From positions 94,453 to 158,452 of the forward strand of contig JAFAFU010000059.1 in the NCBI GenBank assembly GCA_023423335.1: DNA of 64,000 nt. The letters run 5' to 3'. The translations under genes were made by a program, and so were the position numbers. The DNA is from Bacillota bacterium. GTDB lineage: Bacteria; Bacillota; Clostridia; Lachnospirales; Lachnospiraceae. Under the pieces are notes generated by a model, which made no database searches, was not told the origin of the DNA, and saw nothing but the letters and a program-made list of their open reading frames with translations. Shown one piece after another: positions 50,451-60,292 of the stretch; within the stretch, counting starts at the first letter, position 1; every line of letters begins with the position of its first letter.

Positions 50451-50993
50451 TTGAAATCCTCAGAAGGAAATGAATTTATTACAGCTCAGTTTTCACTCTA
50501 TGGAAGAATGGTATTTCGGATTGCATATCAGAATACTGCTAACATATCTGAGGCGGAAGACATTACGCAGGAGGTATTTTTAAAGCTGATGACGGAGGTT
50601 AAGCGCTTTGCCGACGATGAGCATATCAAGGCATGGCTTATCCGGGTTACAATTAACAAGTGTAAGGATTACTTTAAATCCTCCCGTTTTCGTTCGAATG
50701 TGGCCCTTACAGAAGAAAACCTTTCCCTTGCATATGCTTCGGACAATTGCCTGGATTTAGAGGACAAGCAGGTATTCGCAGAGCTGAAAAAGCTGCCTCC
50801 AAAATACCGGAATGTAATCTATCTGTATTATATTGAAGAATATACGGTGCCGGAGATTGCAAGGCTTCTTGCAGCGAATGAAAACACGGTGGGCTCCTGG
50901 CTCAGGAGAGCCAGGAGGAAATTAAAAATGAATCTGGAAGGAGAGGGAAGATATGAAGCCGGAAACCTATATTGCAGCAATGCAAAAAATTAA
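50451..50993 (+). CDS. ECF-type RNA polymerase sigma factor
   Basis: A 180-residue sigma-70-family factor of the ECF kind. Start is TTG 50451 with GGAAGGAGGGG upstream. Region 2 reads LYGRMVFRIAYQNTANISEAEDITQEVFLKLM, and region 4 reads LKKLPPKYRNVIYLYYIEEYTVPEIARLLAANENTVGSWLRRARRKLK. It overlaps the next gene by 41 bases. The pairing with a DUF4179 protein is a common arrangement in clostridia, where the partner acts as membrane-bound anti-sigma factor. Confidence 0.92.
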   Translation: MKSSEGNEFITAQFSLYGRMVFRIAYQNTANISEAEDITQEVFLKLMTEVKRFADDEHIKAWLIRVTINKCKDYFKSSRFRSNVALTEENLSLAYASDNCLDLEDKQVFAELKKLPPKYRNVIYLYYIEEYTVPEIARLLAANENTVGSWLRRARRKLKMNLEGEGRYEAGNLYCSNAKN

Positions 50994-52689
50994 TATGTCG
51001 GATCGGTTTATGCGGGAAACCATAGCAATGCTTCAGGCAAAAGAGAGCCGTTCCCTGAACAGCGGACAAACCAGAGAAAGGGATTTTAAAACAACAAATA
51101 TTTACATTAACAAAAATAAATATAAGGCGGCAGCTTTGATTGCTATGGTACTCCTGTCTGCAGCGGGTATCTCTGCAGCGGCGGCAAAGCTAAATATTGT
51201 GGATTTGTTCAAGGGTTATTTTAAGGAGCAGGTAAAGCAGGAAAGCAAGGAGCCTGTGAATGAACCGAATAACCCGGAAAAAAATGATATAACGTCCGTT
51301 CCCATGAAGGAGGATAATGAATTCCTTGAAAAGGCCGGTGCTATCGTAAGTGAGTCAGTAACAGCCAATGGACTGAAGCTTTCTGCAAGGGGAGTCGTCG
51401 GCGACAGAAATACAATCCATATCGCAGTTGATGTGGAGACGGTCAATGGAAGAGCTTTCAGTAATAGCCAGCAAAAAGATATAAAAGGTCTATCCTTTAG
51501 TAAGGTATGGCTGAAAACAAATGATAACGCACTGGGCCAGTATTGCTATATGACAAGAGTCGATGACGCTTCCGAGGCCGGAAAGGCTACTTTTGTACTC
51601 CGAAATTCAATTAATACCGAAGAAATAATAAATCATATCAACATTACATTTACAAACCTGACGGAGACAAATACGGACAATCTGGTTGATATCGGATCTC
51701 AAAAGAGCCTGTTTGATATCCTGGATGAGCTTGGTGAGGCATCCGAGGATGATTTTGATTATATGGGTGCAAGATTTACCAGTGAGGAGGACCGGTTATG
51801 GTATCGTGAAACGGAGAAGCAGTATCTTTCGGAATTAAAAAAAGACGGTGCAGATAGTAATTCCGATTATGATTCCTATTGGGGAAAAAGAGATCTTTTT
51901 CTGGAAAAGGCTATTATGGAACGGGGAGGCATTACTCCAAAATATTGTATCAAAAGAACAGAAAATCAGATAACCTTCAGCACCAAATACCCGGAGCTGG
52001 CGGTCAGCAACATAGGTATCCGCAATAATCAGCTGTGTGTCAAATTTGAACTGAATGCTTCGATAAATTTTGAAAATTTTTCTGATGCGAAAATTGTCAT
52101 AGTGAACAGAAAAAACGGCAGTATTATCAACGGAGTAGTCGATGCCAGTCAGCCGGTCAACGGGAACGATGCCAGTCAGTCAGATATGGCGGACGGTAAA
52201 ATCATATCCTGCGGTGCCCAGTTTACCGGAATATCCGATGTCGAAATGTTGAAGGACTATTACTTTGCGTTTGGAGCATATGGCAGGAGCACAATTTTTG
52301 AAGGCGAATGGGAGCTGGATTTTGATCTGGACTATACGGATACGACAAGAGAATATACGGTATCGAAAGAAATAAAGATCGGCGAAGCGGACAGAATTCT
52401 GGAGAAGATCATGATATCTCCGTTATCCCTGCAATTGCAATTCCAACCGTTATCCGATTTCGAAGGTTTTAAGGATGATGGGAAAGATTTGCCTGGCGCA
52501 TATCCTGCAGCCGCGGACCTGAATACCATCAGGATTATTATGAAGGATAACAGGGAAGTGGTACCGGGTAACCAGTTATCCCAGTTATCAGAGACGGACA
52601 GTATCAGCGCTGTTTTACCTGTGGTTATCGATTTGGATATGGTTTCGGCAATCCATATTAACGGTATCAATATAGAAATCATTCCCTGA
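50953..52689 (+). CDS. DUF4179 protein, likely anti-sigma partner
   Basis: A 578-residue membrane protein. An N-terminal cytosolic part of about 55 residues (KINMSDRFMRETIAML...) is followed by one transmembrane helix (AALIAMVLLSAAGISAAAA) and a large outer domain (FEGFKDDGKDLPGAYPA at the far end) of beta-rich sequence. DUF4179 is found with ECF sigma factors. Start 50953 has GGAGAGGG upstream and lies inside the sigma gene, so translation is coupled. The signal it senses outside the cell is unknown. Confidence 0.85.
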   Translation: MKPETYIAAMQKINMSDRFMRETIAMLQAKESRSLNSGQTRERDFKTTNIYINKNKYKAAALIAMVLLSAAGISAAAAKLNIVDLFKGYFKEQVKQESKEPVNEPNNPEKNDITSVPMKEDNEFLEKAGAIVSESVTANGLKLSARGVVGDRNTIHIAVDVETVNGRAFSNSQQKDIKGLSFSKVWLKTNDNALGQYCYMTRVDDASEAGKATFVLRNSINTEEIINHINITFTNLTETNTDNLVDIGSQKSLFDILDELGEASEDDFDYMGARFTSEEDRLWYRETEKQYLSELKKDGADSNSDYDSYWGKRDLFLEKAIMERGGITPKYCIKRTENQITFSTKYPELAVSNIGIRNNQLCVKFELNASINFENFSDAKIVIVNRKNGSIINGVVDASQPVNGNDASQSDMADGKIISCGAQFTGISDVEMLKDYYFAFGAYGRSTIFEGEWELDFDLDYTDTTREYTVSKEIKIGEADRILEKIMISPLSLQLQFQPLSDFEGFKDDGKDLPGAYPAAADLNTIRIIMKDNREVVPGNQLSQLSETDSISAVLPVVIDLDMVSAIHINGINIEIIP

Positions 52690-52956
52690 GAATAGATATA
52701 ATTTCGGCTCAAGGGCAGACGGTATTGCTCCGGAAAAAGTCAGAAACGTATTTGAGAATCGTTTTGCTGCGGCTATTTATTAGGCATTTCAGGCCAGGTA
52801 GCAACATATTAATCTATATAAGAACAGGTTTATATACTTAGAGTACCCATCGGAGAATGCTAGAAAGGAAGATACATCGGATGTGTTACTTACCTTAGGA
52901 ATTTCCAGGGAACGTAGGTTGGGACAGTGGTATTCTGCAGGAAGGAGGTTATCCGC
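52690..52956. other. Gap before the holin gene
   Basis: Some 270 bases without a gene. I see no hairpin of note, no reading frame with a ribosome site, and no promoter better than average, except GGAAGGAGG at 52940-52948 that serves the holin. Confidence 0.35.
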
Positions 52957-53265
52957 ATGGAAATCCTATCTCGTTACGTGGTTTTATTGGTTCTGGCAAT
53001 CTGCCTATGCTTAGGATACATCATAAAGCACAGCCTGACTTTTATACCGAACAAATACATACCTTTAATCATGGGCGTCGCAGGTGTTATCTTAAATCTC
53101 TGGATGAATAGCTGGTCCTTTACCCCGGAGATTCTTTTGGGCGGTCTTGCCAGCGGCCTGGCATCGACCGGAACCCACCAGCTTATCCGAAATCTGTTTC
53201 CGAGAGAAACAGAAGGGGCAGGACAGATGGTAACAGCTTCAACCCTGAATAAGATTAAGAAATAG
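52957..53265 (+). CDS. Phage holin-like small membrane protein
   Basis: A 102-residue protein starting MEILSRYVVLLVLAICLCLGYII with GGAAGGAGG upstream; an earlier ATG at 52927 adds ten residues without support. About three hydrophobic segments (VVLLVLAICLCLGYII, YIPLIMGVAGVILNLWM, ILLGGLASGLASTGTHQLI) match small phage holins of the Hol44/Hol118-like kind, in which the GLASGLASTGTHQ stretch is typical. No endolysin or other phage gene lies near, so it is an orphan, perhaps domesticated. Confidence 0.7.
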   Translation: MEILSRYVVLLVLAICLCLGYIIKHSLTFIPNKYIPLIMGVAGVILNLWMNSWSFTPEILLGGLASGLASTGTHQLIRNLFPRETEGAGQMVTASTLNKIKK

Positions 53266-53291
53266 AGCAGGTTATTACTTATAAGAGAATC

Positions 53292-53340
53292 CATCAGAAA
53301 ACACAGGGTGTGTTTGACAGCCGCCCTGTGTTTTCTGATG
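53292..53340. terminator. Bidirectional hairpin between holin and FMN-binding remnant
   Basis: A perfect 17-base inverted repeat: CATCAGAAAACACAGGG (53292-53308) and its complement (53324-53340). It lacks a long T-tract but separates two convergent units. Confidence 0.7.
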
Positions 53341-53376
53341 TCCGTATCTCTGCGGATCAATATCCTTTGCCGGGTG

Positions 53377-53607
53377 TTATTTTGTTAACGCATCCAGTAC
53401 GGCGGCCTTGATGACATTACTGGAATAGGTGGCACCGCTGATGGCATCCACCTCCAGACTGTTATTTTCGATGATATCGTCTACGATAGCTTCCGCGGGT
53501 TTTTCCTTGCCGTTATCGTGCCTTACAATTGTAATACCTGTAATGACGTGGCCAGCATACCCTTTGCACCCGAATCCGGTAGAATCGACTGAGCCTTGCG
53601 TAATCAA
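53377..53607 (-). pseudogene. Truncated FMN-binding domain gene
   Basis: A 76-residue fragment with TTG start at best (53607). It carries the end of an FMN-binding (FMN_bind) domain: GFGCKGYAGHVITGITIV, then the flavin-attachment type motif DAISGATYSSNVIKAAVLDAL. The N-terminal half of the domain is missing, and the frame upstream (SNYTISEAVLITQ) begins just after the AraC-GGDEF gene stop region. It probably lost its 5' part when that gene was inserted, or it is a 3' remnant. Confidence 0.65.
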
Positions 53608-53639
53608 AACAGCCTCTGAGATAGTATAGTTCGATTAGA

Positions 53640-54473
53640 TTATTGTGCCATAATAAAGCATTCCGAGCTATCCTTAACATCGGCAATCGCCCGGTAAAGA
53701 TCGGCATAGAGATTGCTGTAGCGGATATTACTGCCGGCAATCTTAGTACAGCCAATCCGCATGCTGATCGGAATCTCTACATTATTATGGAAAACCGGCT
53801 CCCCATTCCTGGCAAGTATCTTCTTTGCCAGCAGTTCAACCGCGGGGGTATCCTGAAGGTCCGTCACCAGAGCAAATTCATCTCCGCCGATCCGAAACAG
53901 GATGCAGTTATCATCGGACAGGCTGTCAATCCTTCTTAAGCACTCCAGAATCGCCTTGTCTCCGGCCTCATGGCCATAGCTGTCATTAATCAGCTTCAAT
54001 CCGATCATATCAAAGCATAGCACAAAGCTGTCAGTCCGGCTTTTTAGTAAATCATACAGTTCGCTCAGGTCAACATTTTTACGACTCATAATTTCGCCTC
54101 CATCATATTCAAATTGTATTCTCGGAAAGATTCCTGAGAACTTCCACTGTTTCTTGAAGGCGGTAGGAGTGGAGCCCCAAAGCTTTGAAAAGGCCCGCGT
54201 AAATACTTCCGGAGAATTGTACTGGTATCGCAGGGCAATCTCTGTAACCGACTGATCCGTATTCAGCAAATCGTGGGCGGCGTGGGTCATCCGGCGCTTT
54301 GAGATATACTCATAAAGCCCATGATGGAATGCATACCGGAACAGCTTCTTCAAACCGGAGAGGGAGGAATAGCAGGCATCAGCCACGTCTTCCAGCCGAA
54401 AATCGTTGCATAGATTGTCTTCAATATAGTTGATTGCATCCGTCAGTATGCAGAAGTTTTTCAAAGAATCCAC
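53640..54473 (-). CDS. AraC-type HTH fused to GGDEF domain
   Basis: A roughly 277-residue cytosolic protein. The start is uncertain: a GTG at 54473 or a TTG at 54464, both near AAGGAAGG. The first 110 residues hold the AraC pair of helix-turn-helices (LEDVADACYSSLSGLKKLFRYAF and VTEIALRYQYNSPEVFTRAFSKLWGSTPTAF). The C-terminal half is a diguanylate cyclase domain with an intact RIGGDEFALV motif. DNA binding and cyclic-di-GMP synthesis in one chain are rare. It might link a signal to biofilm-type changes; no effector domain is visible. Confidence 0.8.
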   Translation of the reverse strand: MDSLKNFCILTDAINYIEDNLCNDFRLEDVADACYSSLSGLKKLFRYAFHHGLYEYISKRRMTHAAHDLLNTDQSVTEIALRYQYNSPEVFTRAFSKLWGSTPTAFKKQWKFSGIFPRIQFEYDGGEIMSRKNVDLSELYDLLKSRTDSFVLCFDMIGLKLINDSYGHEAGDKAILECLRRIDSLSDDNCILFRIGGDEFALVTDLQDTPAVELLAKKILARNGEPVFHNNVEIPISMRIGCTKIAGSNIRYSNLYADLYRAIADVKDSSECFIMAQ

Positions 54474-54797
54474 CTTCCTTATAGAATCAAATATAACGGT
54501 ACCGTATAATGATATAATAGCATATGTTTTTGTACCCGGCTTGATTATTTGTATACAAATCCAAAACAGCGGCAGGTAAGAAAGCAGGGCCGCTCCGCCG
54601 GATATCACCGGCAAACCACAAAAGTCCAGAATGGACGTTCTGGTACGCTTCTTGCAGAATATAGGGATGATATGCTATACTGAGAAGGAAGTTATACTTA
54701 GAAAATAACCGTCGGATGTCCAATGACGATATTATAATATCATTATTCAGAATAAGCGGCAGATACGCATCAATAGTAAGTAAGGAAGGGATATCCT
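54474..54797. promoter_or_regulatory. Divergent gap before the sbcDC-like genes
   Basis: About 320 bases between the AraC-GGDEF gene (minus) and the nuclease genes (plus). A 14-base perfect palindrome GATATTATAATATC lies at 54728-54741, 57 bases before the SbcD-like start, and ATATGCTATACTGAG near 54670 could be a -10 element. A regulator may act at the palindrome; nothing else stands out. Confidence 0.4.
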
Positions 54798-55871
54798 ATG
54801 AAGTTTATACATATTGCAGATGTCCACTTGGGGGCTGTTCCAGATTCGAATATGCCCTGGGGAGCAGAGAGGGAGAAAGAAATCTGGGAAAGTCTCCGGA
54901 GGGTGATTTCGGCCTGCAATGAGCATCAGGTGGAGCTGTTGCTGATTGCGGGAGACCTGTTCCATCGCCAGCCCCTGGTACGGGAACTGAAGGAAGCCAA
55001 TTACTGCTTCAGCAAGCTGACAACCGCCCAGGTAGTGCTTATGGCGGGAAATCATGATTATATCGGTGCGAGATCCTATTATCCGGATTTTGAATGGGAG
55101 GACAGGGTCCATATGTTTCTGAAGGACCAGATGGGTACGGTGTATCTTCCGGAGATTAATACGGAGGTGTATGGCTTCAGCTATTATACCAGGGATATCC
55201 TGGAACCGCGTTATGATGAAATAAGACCTTTCCATAGGGAAAGAGTAAATATTCTGCTGGCCCATGGAGGGGATGAGAAGAATATCCCAATAAACCGCAG
55301 GAGACTTGCGGAGGCCGGGTTTGACTATGTTGCACTGGGGCATATCCATAAGCCGGAGCTCATCGGCCGGAATATGGCTTATTCCGGTTCCCTGGAGCCT
55401 CTGGACAGGAATGAAACCGGAGAAAGGGGATATATTCTCGGGGAAATCACGGAGGAAGCCGGAGATGAGAGCAGGCGGACAAGGATCGGCTTTGTCCCAA
55501 GCGCTATCCGGCAATATCAGAGGATGGTCCTGCCCGTAACCCCGGAAACCACTAACGGGGCTCTTATGGATCAAGCAGAGGAGATCATAGATAACAACGG
55601 AAGGCAGCATATCTACCAATTTCTTCTGCAGGGTTTACGGGATGAGCATATTCATTTTGATGTGCAGGCCATCCATGGGCTCGGCAATGTGCTCGAGGTA
55701 ATCGACAGGACGGTTCCGGATTATGATTTTGATGCTCTGTACCGGGAGAATGCCGATAATATTATTGGCCGGTTCATCCGGAGCATTAAAGAGAGCAAGG
55801 AGCCGGAGGAGATAGCCAAGAAGGCCTTGTATTATGGCATTGAAGCACTGCTTGGGGCAAGGGAGACATAA
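54798..55871 (+). CDS. SbcD/YhaO-like DNA repair nuclease
   Basis: A 357-residue metallophosphoesterase. Metal motifs: FIHIADVHLGA, LLIAGDLFH, LMAGNHDYIG, LLAHGGDEKN and ALGHIHKPE. These are those of SbcD/Mre11 nucleases, and the C-terminal part resembles YhaO of Bacillus. It lies three bases upstream of the SbcC/YhaN-like ATPase, with which it should form a complex that processes DNA ends. The start has AGGAAGGGA upstream. Confidence 0.9.
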   Translation: MKFIHIADVHLGAVPDSNMPWGAEREKEIWESLRRVISACNEHQVELLLIAGDLFHRQPLVRELKEANYCFSKLTTAQVVLMAGNHDYIGARSYYPDFEWEDRVHMFLKDQMGTVYLPEINTEVYGFSYYTRDILEPRYDEIRPFHRERVNILLAHGGDEKNIPINRRRLAEAGFDYVALGHIHKPELIGRNMAYSGSLEPLDRNETGERGYILGEITEEAGDESRRTRIGFVPSAIRQYQRMVLPVTPETTNGALMDQAEEIIDNNGRQHIYQFLLQGLRDEHIHFDVQAIHGLGNVLEVIDRTVPDYDFDALYRENADNIIGRFIRSIKESKEPEEIAKKALYYGIEALLGARET

Positions 55872-55874
55872 ACC

Positions 55875-57797
55875 ATGTTTATTACAAAGCTTAAAATTAA
55901 TAATTTCGGTAAATTCCATAACCGTGAAATTATCTTCAAGCCGGGGATTAACCTGATCTATGGGGAGAACGAAGCGGGGAAAACCACAGTACATACCTTT
56001 ATCGGAGGGATGCTGTTCGGTATCGAGCGGGCACGGGGAAGGGGCGCCGCCACGAAGGATGATATCTACACGAAATATCTTCCCTGGGACTATCCCGGAG
56101 CCTATCGCGGGCAGATGGATATCGTGATTGACGGAAAGCAGTATCGTCTCCAGAGGAGCTTTCATTCCAATGATAAAAGCTTTACGATTTTGGAGCTGGA
56201 AACGGGAAGAGAGGTAAGACTTAAGGAGGGGCTGATTGGTGAGTTGGTTCCGGGTCTTACGGAATCTGTCTACAGAAATACGGTCAGCATCGAGCAGCTG
56301 AGGGTACGGACGGATGCAGAGCTGGCCTCGCAGGTCAGGAATTATATAACGAATCTGTCGGTTGCCAGGAGCAGGGAGGTCAATGTAGCCAAAGCCGCGG
56401 CATCCCTTACGGAGAGAAAGAAGGCACTGGAGGCGGCGCAGAATAATTCGGGCTTATTGACATTGCAGGAGGAGATTGCGGAAGGCGTCTTAAGGGAAGA
56501 GAGGCAGGAGGCTCTTATAGTCCGTCTCCGCGAGCTGCTTGTTAAAGAACAGGAATTAAAGACAGGCTTAGCCTCTGCCGCAGCCAATCCGGACCGTGAG
56601 ACCACCAGTCGGATGGAACAGCTTCCGGCCATCCTTGAGAAATACCGCAGCTATCAGGAACTGAACAGCCAGGGGGCGTCCCTGGATAACCGGATGGAGG
56701 AACTAAAACACAAGATGAATGCCTGGGAGAGAGAAGCCGGTCCGGGGGACTTAGGAGAAGAGCTTAGAGAGAATGCCAGAAACAGAGCAGGGGCAAGACT
56801 AATGTTTTGTACCTCCATAACAGTACTCATTTCCCTTCTGTCCCTGTTTCCGGTGCCATCTGCAGTACGTATAGCGGTATATGCAGGAGCATTGCTGACA
56901 GGAGGCCTGGTATACCATATATTAAGCAGAAGAGCCTCCGGTCACAGGGAAGCCCGTAAAGAGCGGATCAGGAAGCTGGAGAAAGACCTGAAAACCTCCT
57001 ATGCTCTGGAGCATGTAAAAAATGAATTGGCGGAGCTGTATCACCGCAAGACCGACCTGGAAGACCGGGGGGATATGCTTCTGGAGAGTATTATGACCTA
57101 TATGCAGTACTTCACACCGGAGGAGGAGCTGAACGCTTCCTCCATGGAGAGGCTTCAGGAGATCATCCGTCTTAAGAAGCAGGAATATAACGGGAGGCAG
57201 ATGGAGCTTACCAACCGGCTTAACGAATGTAAGCTTCAGATCGAGAAGCTTCGCTGGGAAATCGGTGTGCTTGAGGGAAATGAAGAACAGCTGCTGAGGA
57301 ATAGAGAGCAATATGCCAGGCTGGAACAAAAGCAAAAGGAGAATGCCCTGGAGCTGGAGGCAGTGCGTCTGGCCCTCAATACGATACAAAGCTTATCCAC
57401 CGATATCCATGATACCTTCGGCAGACAGTTAAATGATGCGGTATCGGAAATTATCGGGGATATGACAGGGCATAGATATCAGGACCTTAAGGTGGATGAG
57501 AGACTGGAGATCAAGGTCGGCTGGAACGGGGAGTATGTTCCGGCAGACAGGCTCAGTGCCGGAACCCTGGAACAGGTGTATCTGGCGCTCCGCCTTGCCG
57601 TATCAAGGCTGTTTCTGGGAGGAGAGGAGCTGCCGCTGCTGCTTGACGACAGCTTTGCCCTGTATGATGATAACCGGATGAAGGCTGCGATACGGCGGCT
57701 CTCCGGCAGAGGACAACTCCTGCTGTTCACCTGTCATCGGAGAGAACAGCAGATCCTTAAGGAGCTGGGAGTACCTTACCATTCTGTGGAGTTATAA
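55875..57797 (+). CDS. SbcC/YhaN-like ATPase with internal membrane helices
   Basis: A 640-residue SMC-type protein. Walker A is YGENEAGKTT (residues 31-40) and the C-terminal signature and Walker B part read LSAGTLEQVYLALRLAVSRLF, then LPLLLDDSFALYDD. Coiled-coil arms flank the centre, where two hydrophobic segments (FCTSITVLISLLSLFPV and AVYAGALLTGGLVYHIL) lie at about 312-350, a trait of YhaN-like proteins. The length is short for SbcC (about 1000 residues), as in YhaN. It works with the SbcD-like protein encoded three bases before. Confidence 0.88.
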   Translation: MFITKLKINNFGKFHNREIIFKPGINLIYGENEAGKTTVHTFIGGMLFGIERARGRGAATKDDIYTKYLPWDYPGAYRGQMDIVIDGKQYRLQRSFHSNDKSFTILELETGREVRLKEGLIGELVPGLTESVYRNTVSIEQLRVRTDAELASQVRNYITNLSVARSREVNVAKAAASLTERKKALEAAQNNSGLLTLQEEIAEGVLREERQEALIVRLRELLVKEQELKTGLASAAANPDRETTSRMEQLPAILEKYRSYQELNSQGASLDNRMEELKHKMNAWEREAGPGDLGEELRENARNRAGARLMFCTSITVLISLLSLFPVPSAVRIAVYAGALLTGGLVYHILSRRASGHREARKERIRKLEKDLKTSYALEHVKNELAELYHRKTDLEDRGDMLLESIMTYMQYFTPEEELNASSMERLQEIIRLKKQEYNGRQMELTNRLNECKLQIEKLRWEIGVLEGNEEQLLRNREQYARLEQKQKENALELEAVRLALNTIQSLSTDIHDTFGRQLNDAVSEIIGDMTGHRYQDLKVDERLEIKVGWNGEYVPADRLSAGTLEQVYLALRLAVSRLFLGGEELPLLLDDSFALYDDNRMKAAIRRLSGRGQLLLFTCHRREQQILKELGVPYHSVEL

Positions 57798-57895
57798 ATA
57801 AACCGATATTTATAGAATTACCGGAAGCATAAGAGCTGTTTGGGATATCATAGGGCAGAAAGCACAGTTGGATGATATGGTATAGCGGGGGTTTT

Positions 57896-60037
57896 ATGGA
57901 CAAAAGAAAACACATTTTAAAAAAGAAGGAGCATAAAAGCGTTGGCTGGGCAATAAAGCTTGGTCTTAAGCTTGTACTCCTTTTTGCCCTGCTTTCCATT
58001 GTGATCGCGATCGGTTATTTTTATCATACCTATGGAAGGACAATCCTGCAGATGCAGGCGGAGGCTAAGAAAATTGTCAGCGCCTCCGAGCCCGCTACGT
58101 TCCGGGCTTCCCAGACGAGTCTGGTTTATGATGCGGATGGGAGCCTGATCTCGGCACTTAAGGCAGAGAAGGATGTTTATTATATCGAATATCAGGATAT
58201 ACCCCAGGCAGTGATTGATGCGATTCTTACCTCCGAGGATAAGAAATTCATGTATCATGACGGGGTGGATTATCTGGCGAATATCCGTGCTGCGATTGCG
58301 TTAATAAAGCATAAGGGAGAGATTACCCAGGGAGCCAGTACGATAACGCAGCAGCTGGCCCGGAACATCTTCTTATCCAATGAAGTTACCTATGAACGTA
58401 AAGTCATGGAGATATTTGTTGCCCAGGAGCTGGAGAAAAAGTATTCCAAGGACAAGATCCTGGAGTATTATTTTAATAATATTTATTTTGCCAATGGTCA
58501 TTATGGAATTCTGGCGGCAGCCAATGGGTATTTCAGCAAGGGAGTAAGTCAGTTAAGCCTGTCTCAAATGGCCTTTCTCTGCGCTATCCCGAATAATCCC
58601 AATCTGTATAATCCGATTGGCCATATGGAAAACACACTGGAGCGGCGGGACCGGATTCTGCTTCAGCTGCGGGAGGCCGGTAAAATCAATCTGATCGAAT
58701 ACCGGACTGCAATTTCAGAGAAGATAGAGCTGAAGCTTTCACGAAACGATAAGAAGAACTATGTGGAGACCTATGTGTACTATTCGGCCATCCGTGCCTT
58801 AATGGAGGAGGAGGGTTTTGAATTCAGAAACCAGTTTACGGATGAACTGGATCAGAAGGTCTATAAACAAGAGTATGAGGAACTCTATTACCGCTTTCAG
58901 AAGCAGCTGTATACAGCCGGATATCGGATCTATACTTCTATTGACTTAAATAAGCAGGAGATACTCCAGATGTCCGTGGACGAAGCGTTGCTCAAATTCA
59001 CAGAGAAGAATGAGGAAGGGGTCTACCAATTGCAGGGCGCGGCGGTATGTATTGATAATGATACCGGCCGGGTGGTGGCAATCGTCGGCGGGCGGAGCCA
59101 GGAGCTGCCGGGTTATACCTTGAACCGGGCTTATCAGAGCCATCGCCAGCCAGGGAGCTCCATTAAGCCTCTGATTGTATATACCCCGGCCTTTGAGCGG
59201 GGATATTATCCGGACAGTATCGTAGTGGATGAATATTTCCCGGACGGCCCGAAGAATTCCACCGCCAATTATGCAGGGGAAATGAAGCTTCAAAGAGCCA
59301 TTGAGTTATCCAAGAACACAATTGCCTGGAAGCTGTTCGGGGAGCTGACTCCGCAAGTGGGACTCTCGTATCTGCTGAATATGAATTTTGCCAGAATTGA
59401 GGAAAATGATTACTTTCCGGCCGCTTCCCTGGGAGGATTCACGGTCGGAACCAGCCCCCTGGAGATGGCGGCGGCATTTGCTGCCTTGGAGAATGACGGC
59501 ACCTACAGAGCCCCCACCTGCATCATCAAGATAATGAACGCCGACGGTACAGAGCTTGTGGGAGATAATATACAGTCAAAACAGATTTATCAGACCAGGG
59601 CGGCAAGGATTATGACGGAAGCATTGACCGGTGTCATGGAGAGGGGCACCGGGCAGGGCCTGGGTCTTACCTATACGGTGAGCGCCGGTAAGACCGGTAC
59701 GACAAGTGACCGGAGGGACGGCTGGTTCGTCGGCTATACTCCTTATTATACCACCAGCGTGTGGGTGGGATACGATATGCCCCGGACACTGGAGGATTTA
59801 AAGGGCGCCTCCTATCCGGGCACAATCTGGCATGATTATATGGAGAAGATTCATGAGCCGGATATGACGGATACCTTTGAATATGTGGATTGGCGAACGG
59901 AATATCAGCAAAAGCTTAAGGAGGCAGAGGAAGCCGCACGAAAAGCAGCGGATACCGGAGAGGAAGCGGCTGCAGAACAAACCGCTGAGATACCTGAAGA
60001 GGAGGATATCGAAGCCAATCAGGAAGATCCGAATTAA
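57896..60037 (+). CDS. Class A penicillin-binding protein (PBP1A type)
   Basis: A 713-residue bifunctional wall synthase. Start 57896 (MDKRKHILKKKEHK) has GCGGGGG upstream; the preceding ATG at 57872 is not preferred. A transmembrane helix (about residues 20-45) is followed by the GT51 glycosyltransferase domain (ILTSEDKKFMYHDGVD, QGASTITQQLARN, KILEYYFNNIYFANG). The transpeptidase domain has SxxK (GSSIKPLI), SxN (SKNT) and KTG (AGKTGTT) motifs. An acidic Glu/Ala tail ends the protein. It makes peptidoglycan at the cell surface. Confidence 0.95.
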   Translation: MDKRKHILKKKEHKSVGWAIKLGLKLVLLFALLSIVIAIGYFYHTYGRTILQMQAEAKKIVSASEPATFRASQTSLVYDADGSLISALKAEKDVYYIEYQDIPQAVIDAILTSEDKKFMYHDGVDYLANIRAAIALIKHKGEITQGASTITQQLARNIFLSNEVTYERKVMEIFVAQELEKKYSKDKILEYYFNNIYFANGHYGILAAANGYFSKGVSQLSLSQMAFLCAIPNNPNLYNPIGHMENTLERRDRILLQLREAGKINLIEYRTAISEKIELKLSRNDKKNYVETYVYYSAIRALMEEEGFEFRNQFTDELDQKVYKQEYEELYYRFQKQLYTAGYRIYTSIDLNKQEILQMSVDEALLKFTEKNEEGVYQLQGAAVCIDNDTGRVVAIVGGRSQELPGYTLNRAYQSHRQPGSSIKPLIVYTPAFERGYYPDSIVVDEYFPDGPKNSTANYAGEMKLQRAIELSKNTIAWKLFGELTPQVGLSYLLNMNFARIEENDYFPAASLGGFTVGTSPLEMAAAFAALENDGTYRAPTCIIKIMNADGTELVGDNIQSKQIYQTRAARIMTEALTGVMERGTGQGLGLTYTVSAGKTGTTSDRRDGWFVGYTPYYTTSVWVGYDMPRTLEDLKGASYPGTIWHDYMEKIHEPDMTDTFEYVDWRTEYQQKLKEAEEAARKAADTGEEAAAEQTAEIPEEEDIEANQEDPN

Positions 60038-60175
60038 GCTTTAACAGAGTACTATCCTGCTATTTCGAACTGCTTCATGAAGGACAGGTCAGGGAGGAAG
60101 GCTTTAGGTCCGGGCAAGGCTTATCCGGGAATAATAAAAATACCCTGGGGTTGTTACATAATAATAAAAACAGAG

Positions 60176-60217
60176 AAAGAGGCGACGGATACTTCCCATA
60201 TCCGCCGCCTCTTTTAT
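60176..60217 (+). terminator. Terminator after the PBP gene
   Basis: The arm at 60176-60191 (AAAGAGGCGACGGATA) pairs with 60199-60214, with one mismatch, and is followed by TTATT. Confidence 0.7.
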
Positions 60218-60292
60218 TGATATATCGATTATGCAACAGTCCCAAGGCCGGTCAAAGTCTTCCAATCGCGAACGAAGCCATGGTGCAAGCAT

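Noticed and set aside
54747..55619. A 290-codon minus-strand frame opposite the SbcD-like gene
   Set aside because: The plus-strand frame has clear metallophosphoesterase motifs and a good ribosome site; the minus frame shows no domain and is a shadow of it.
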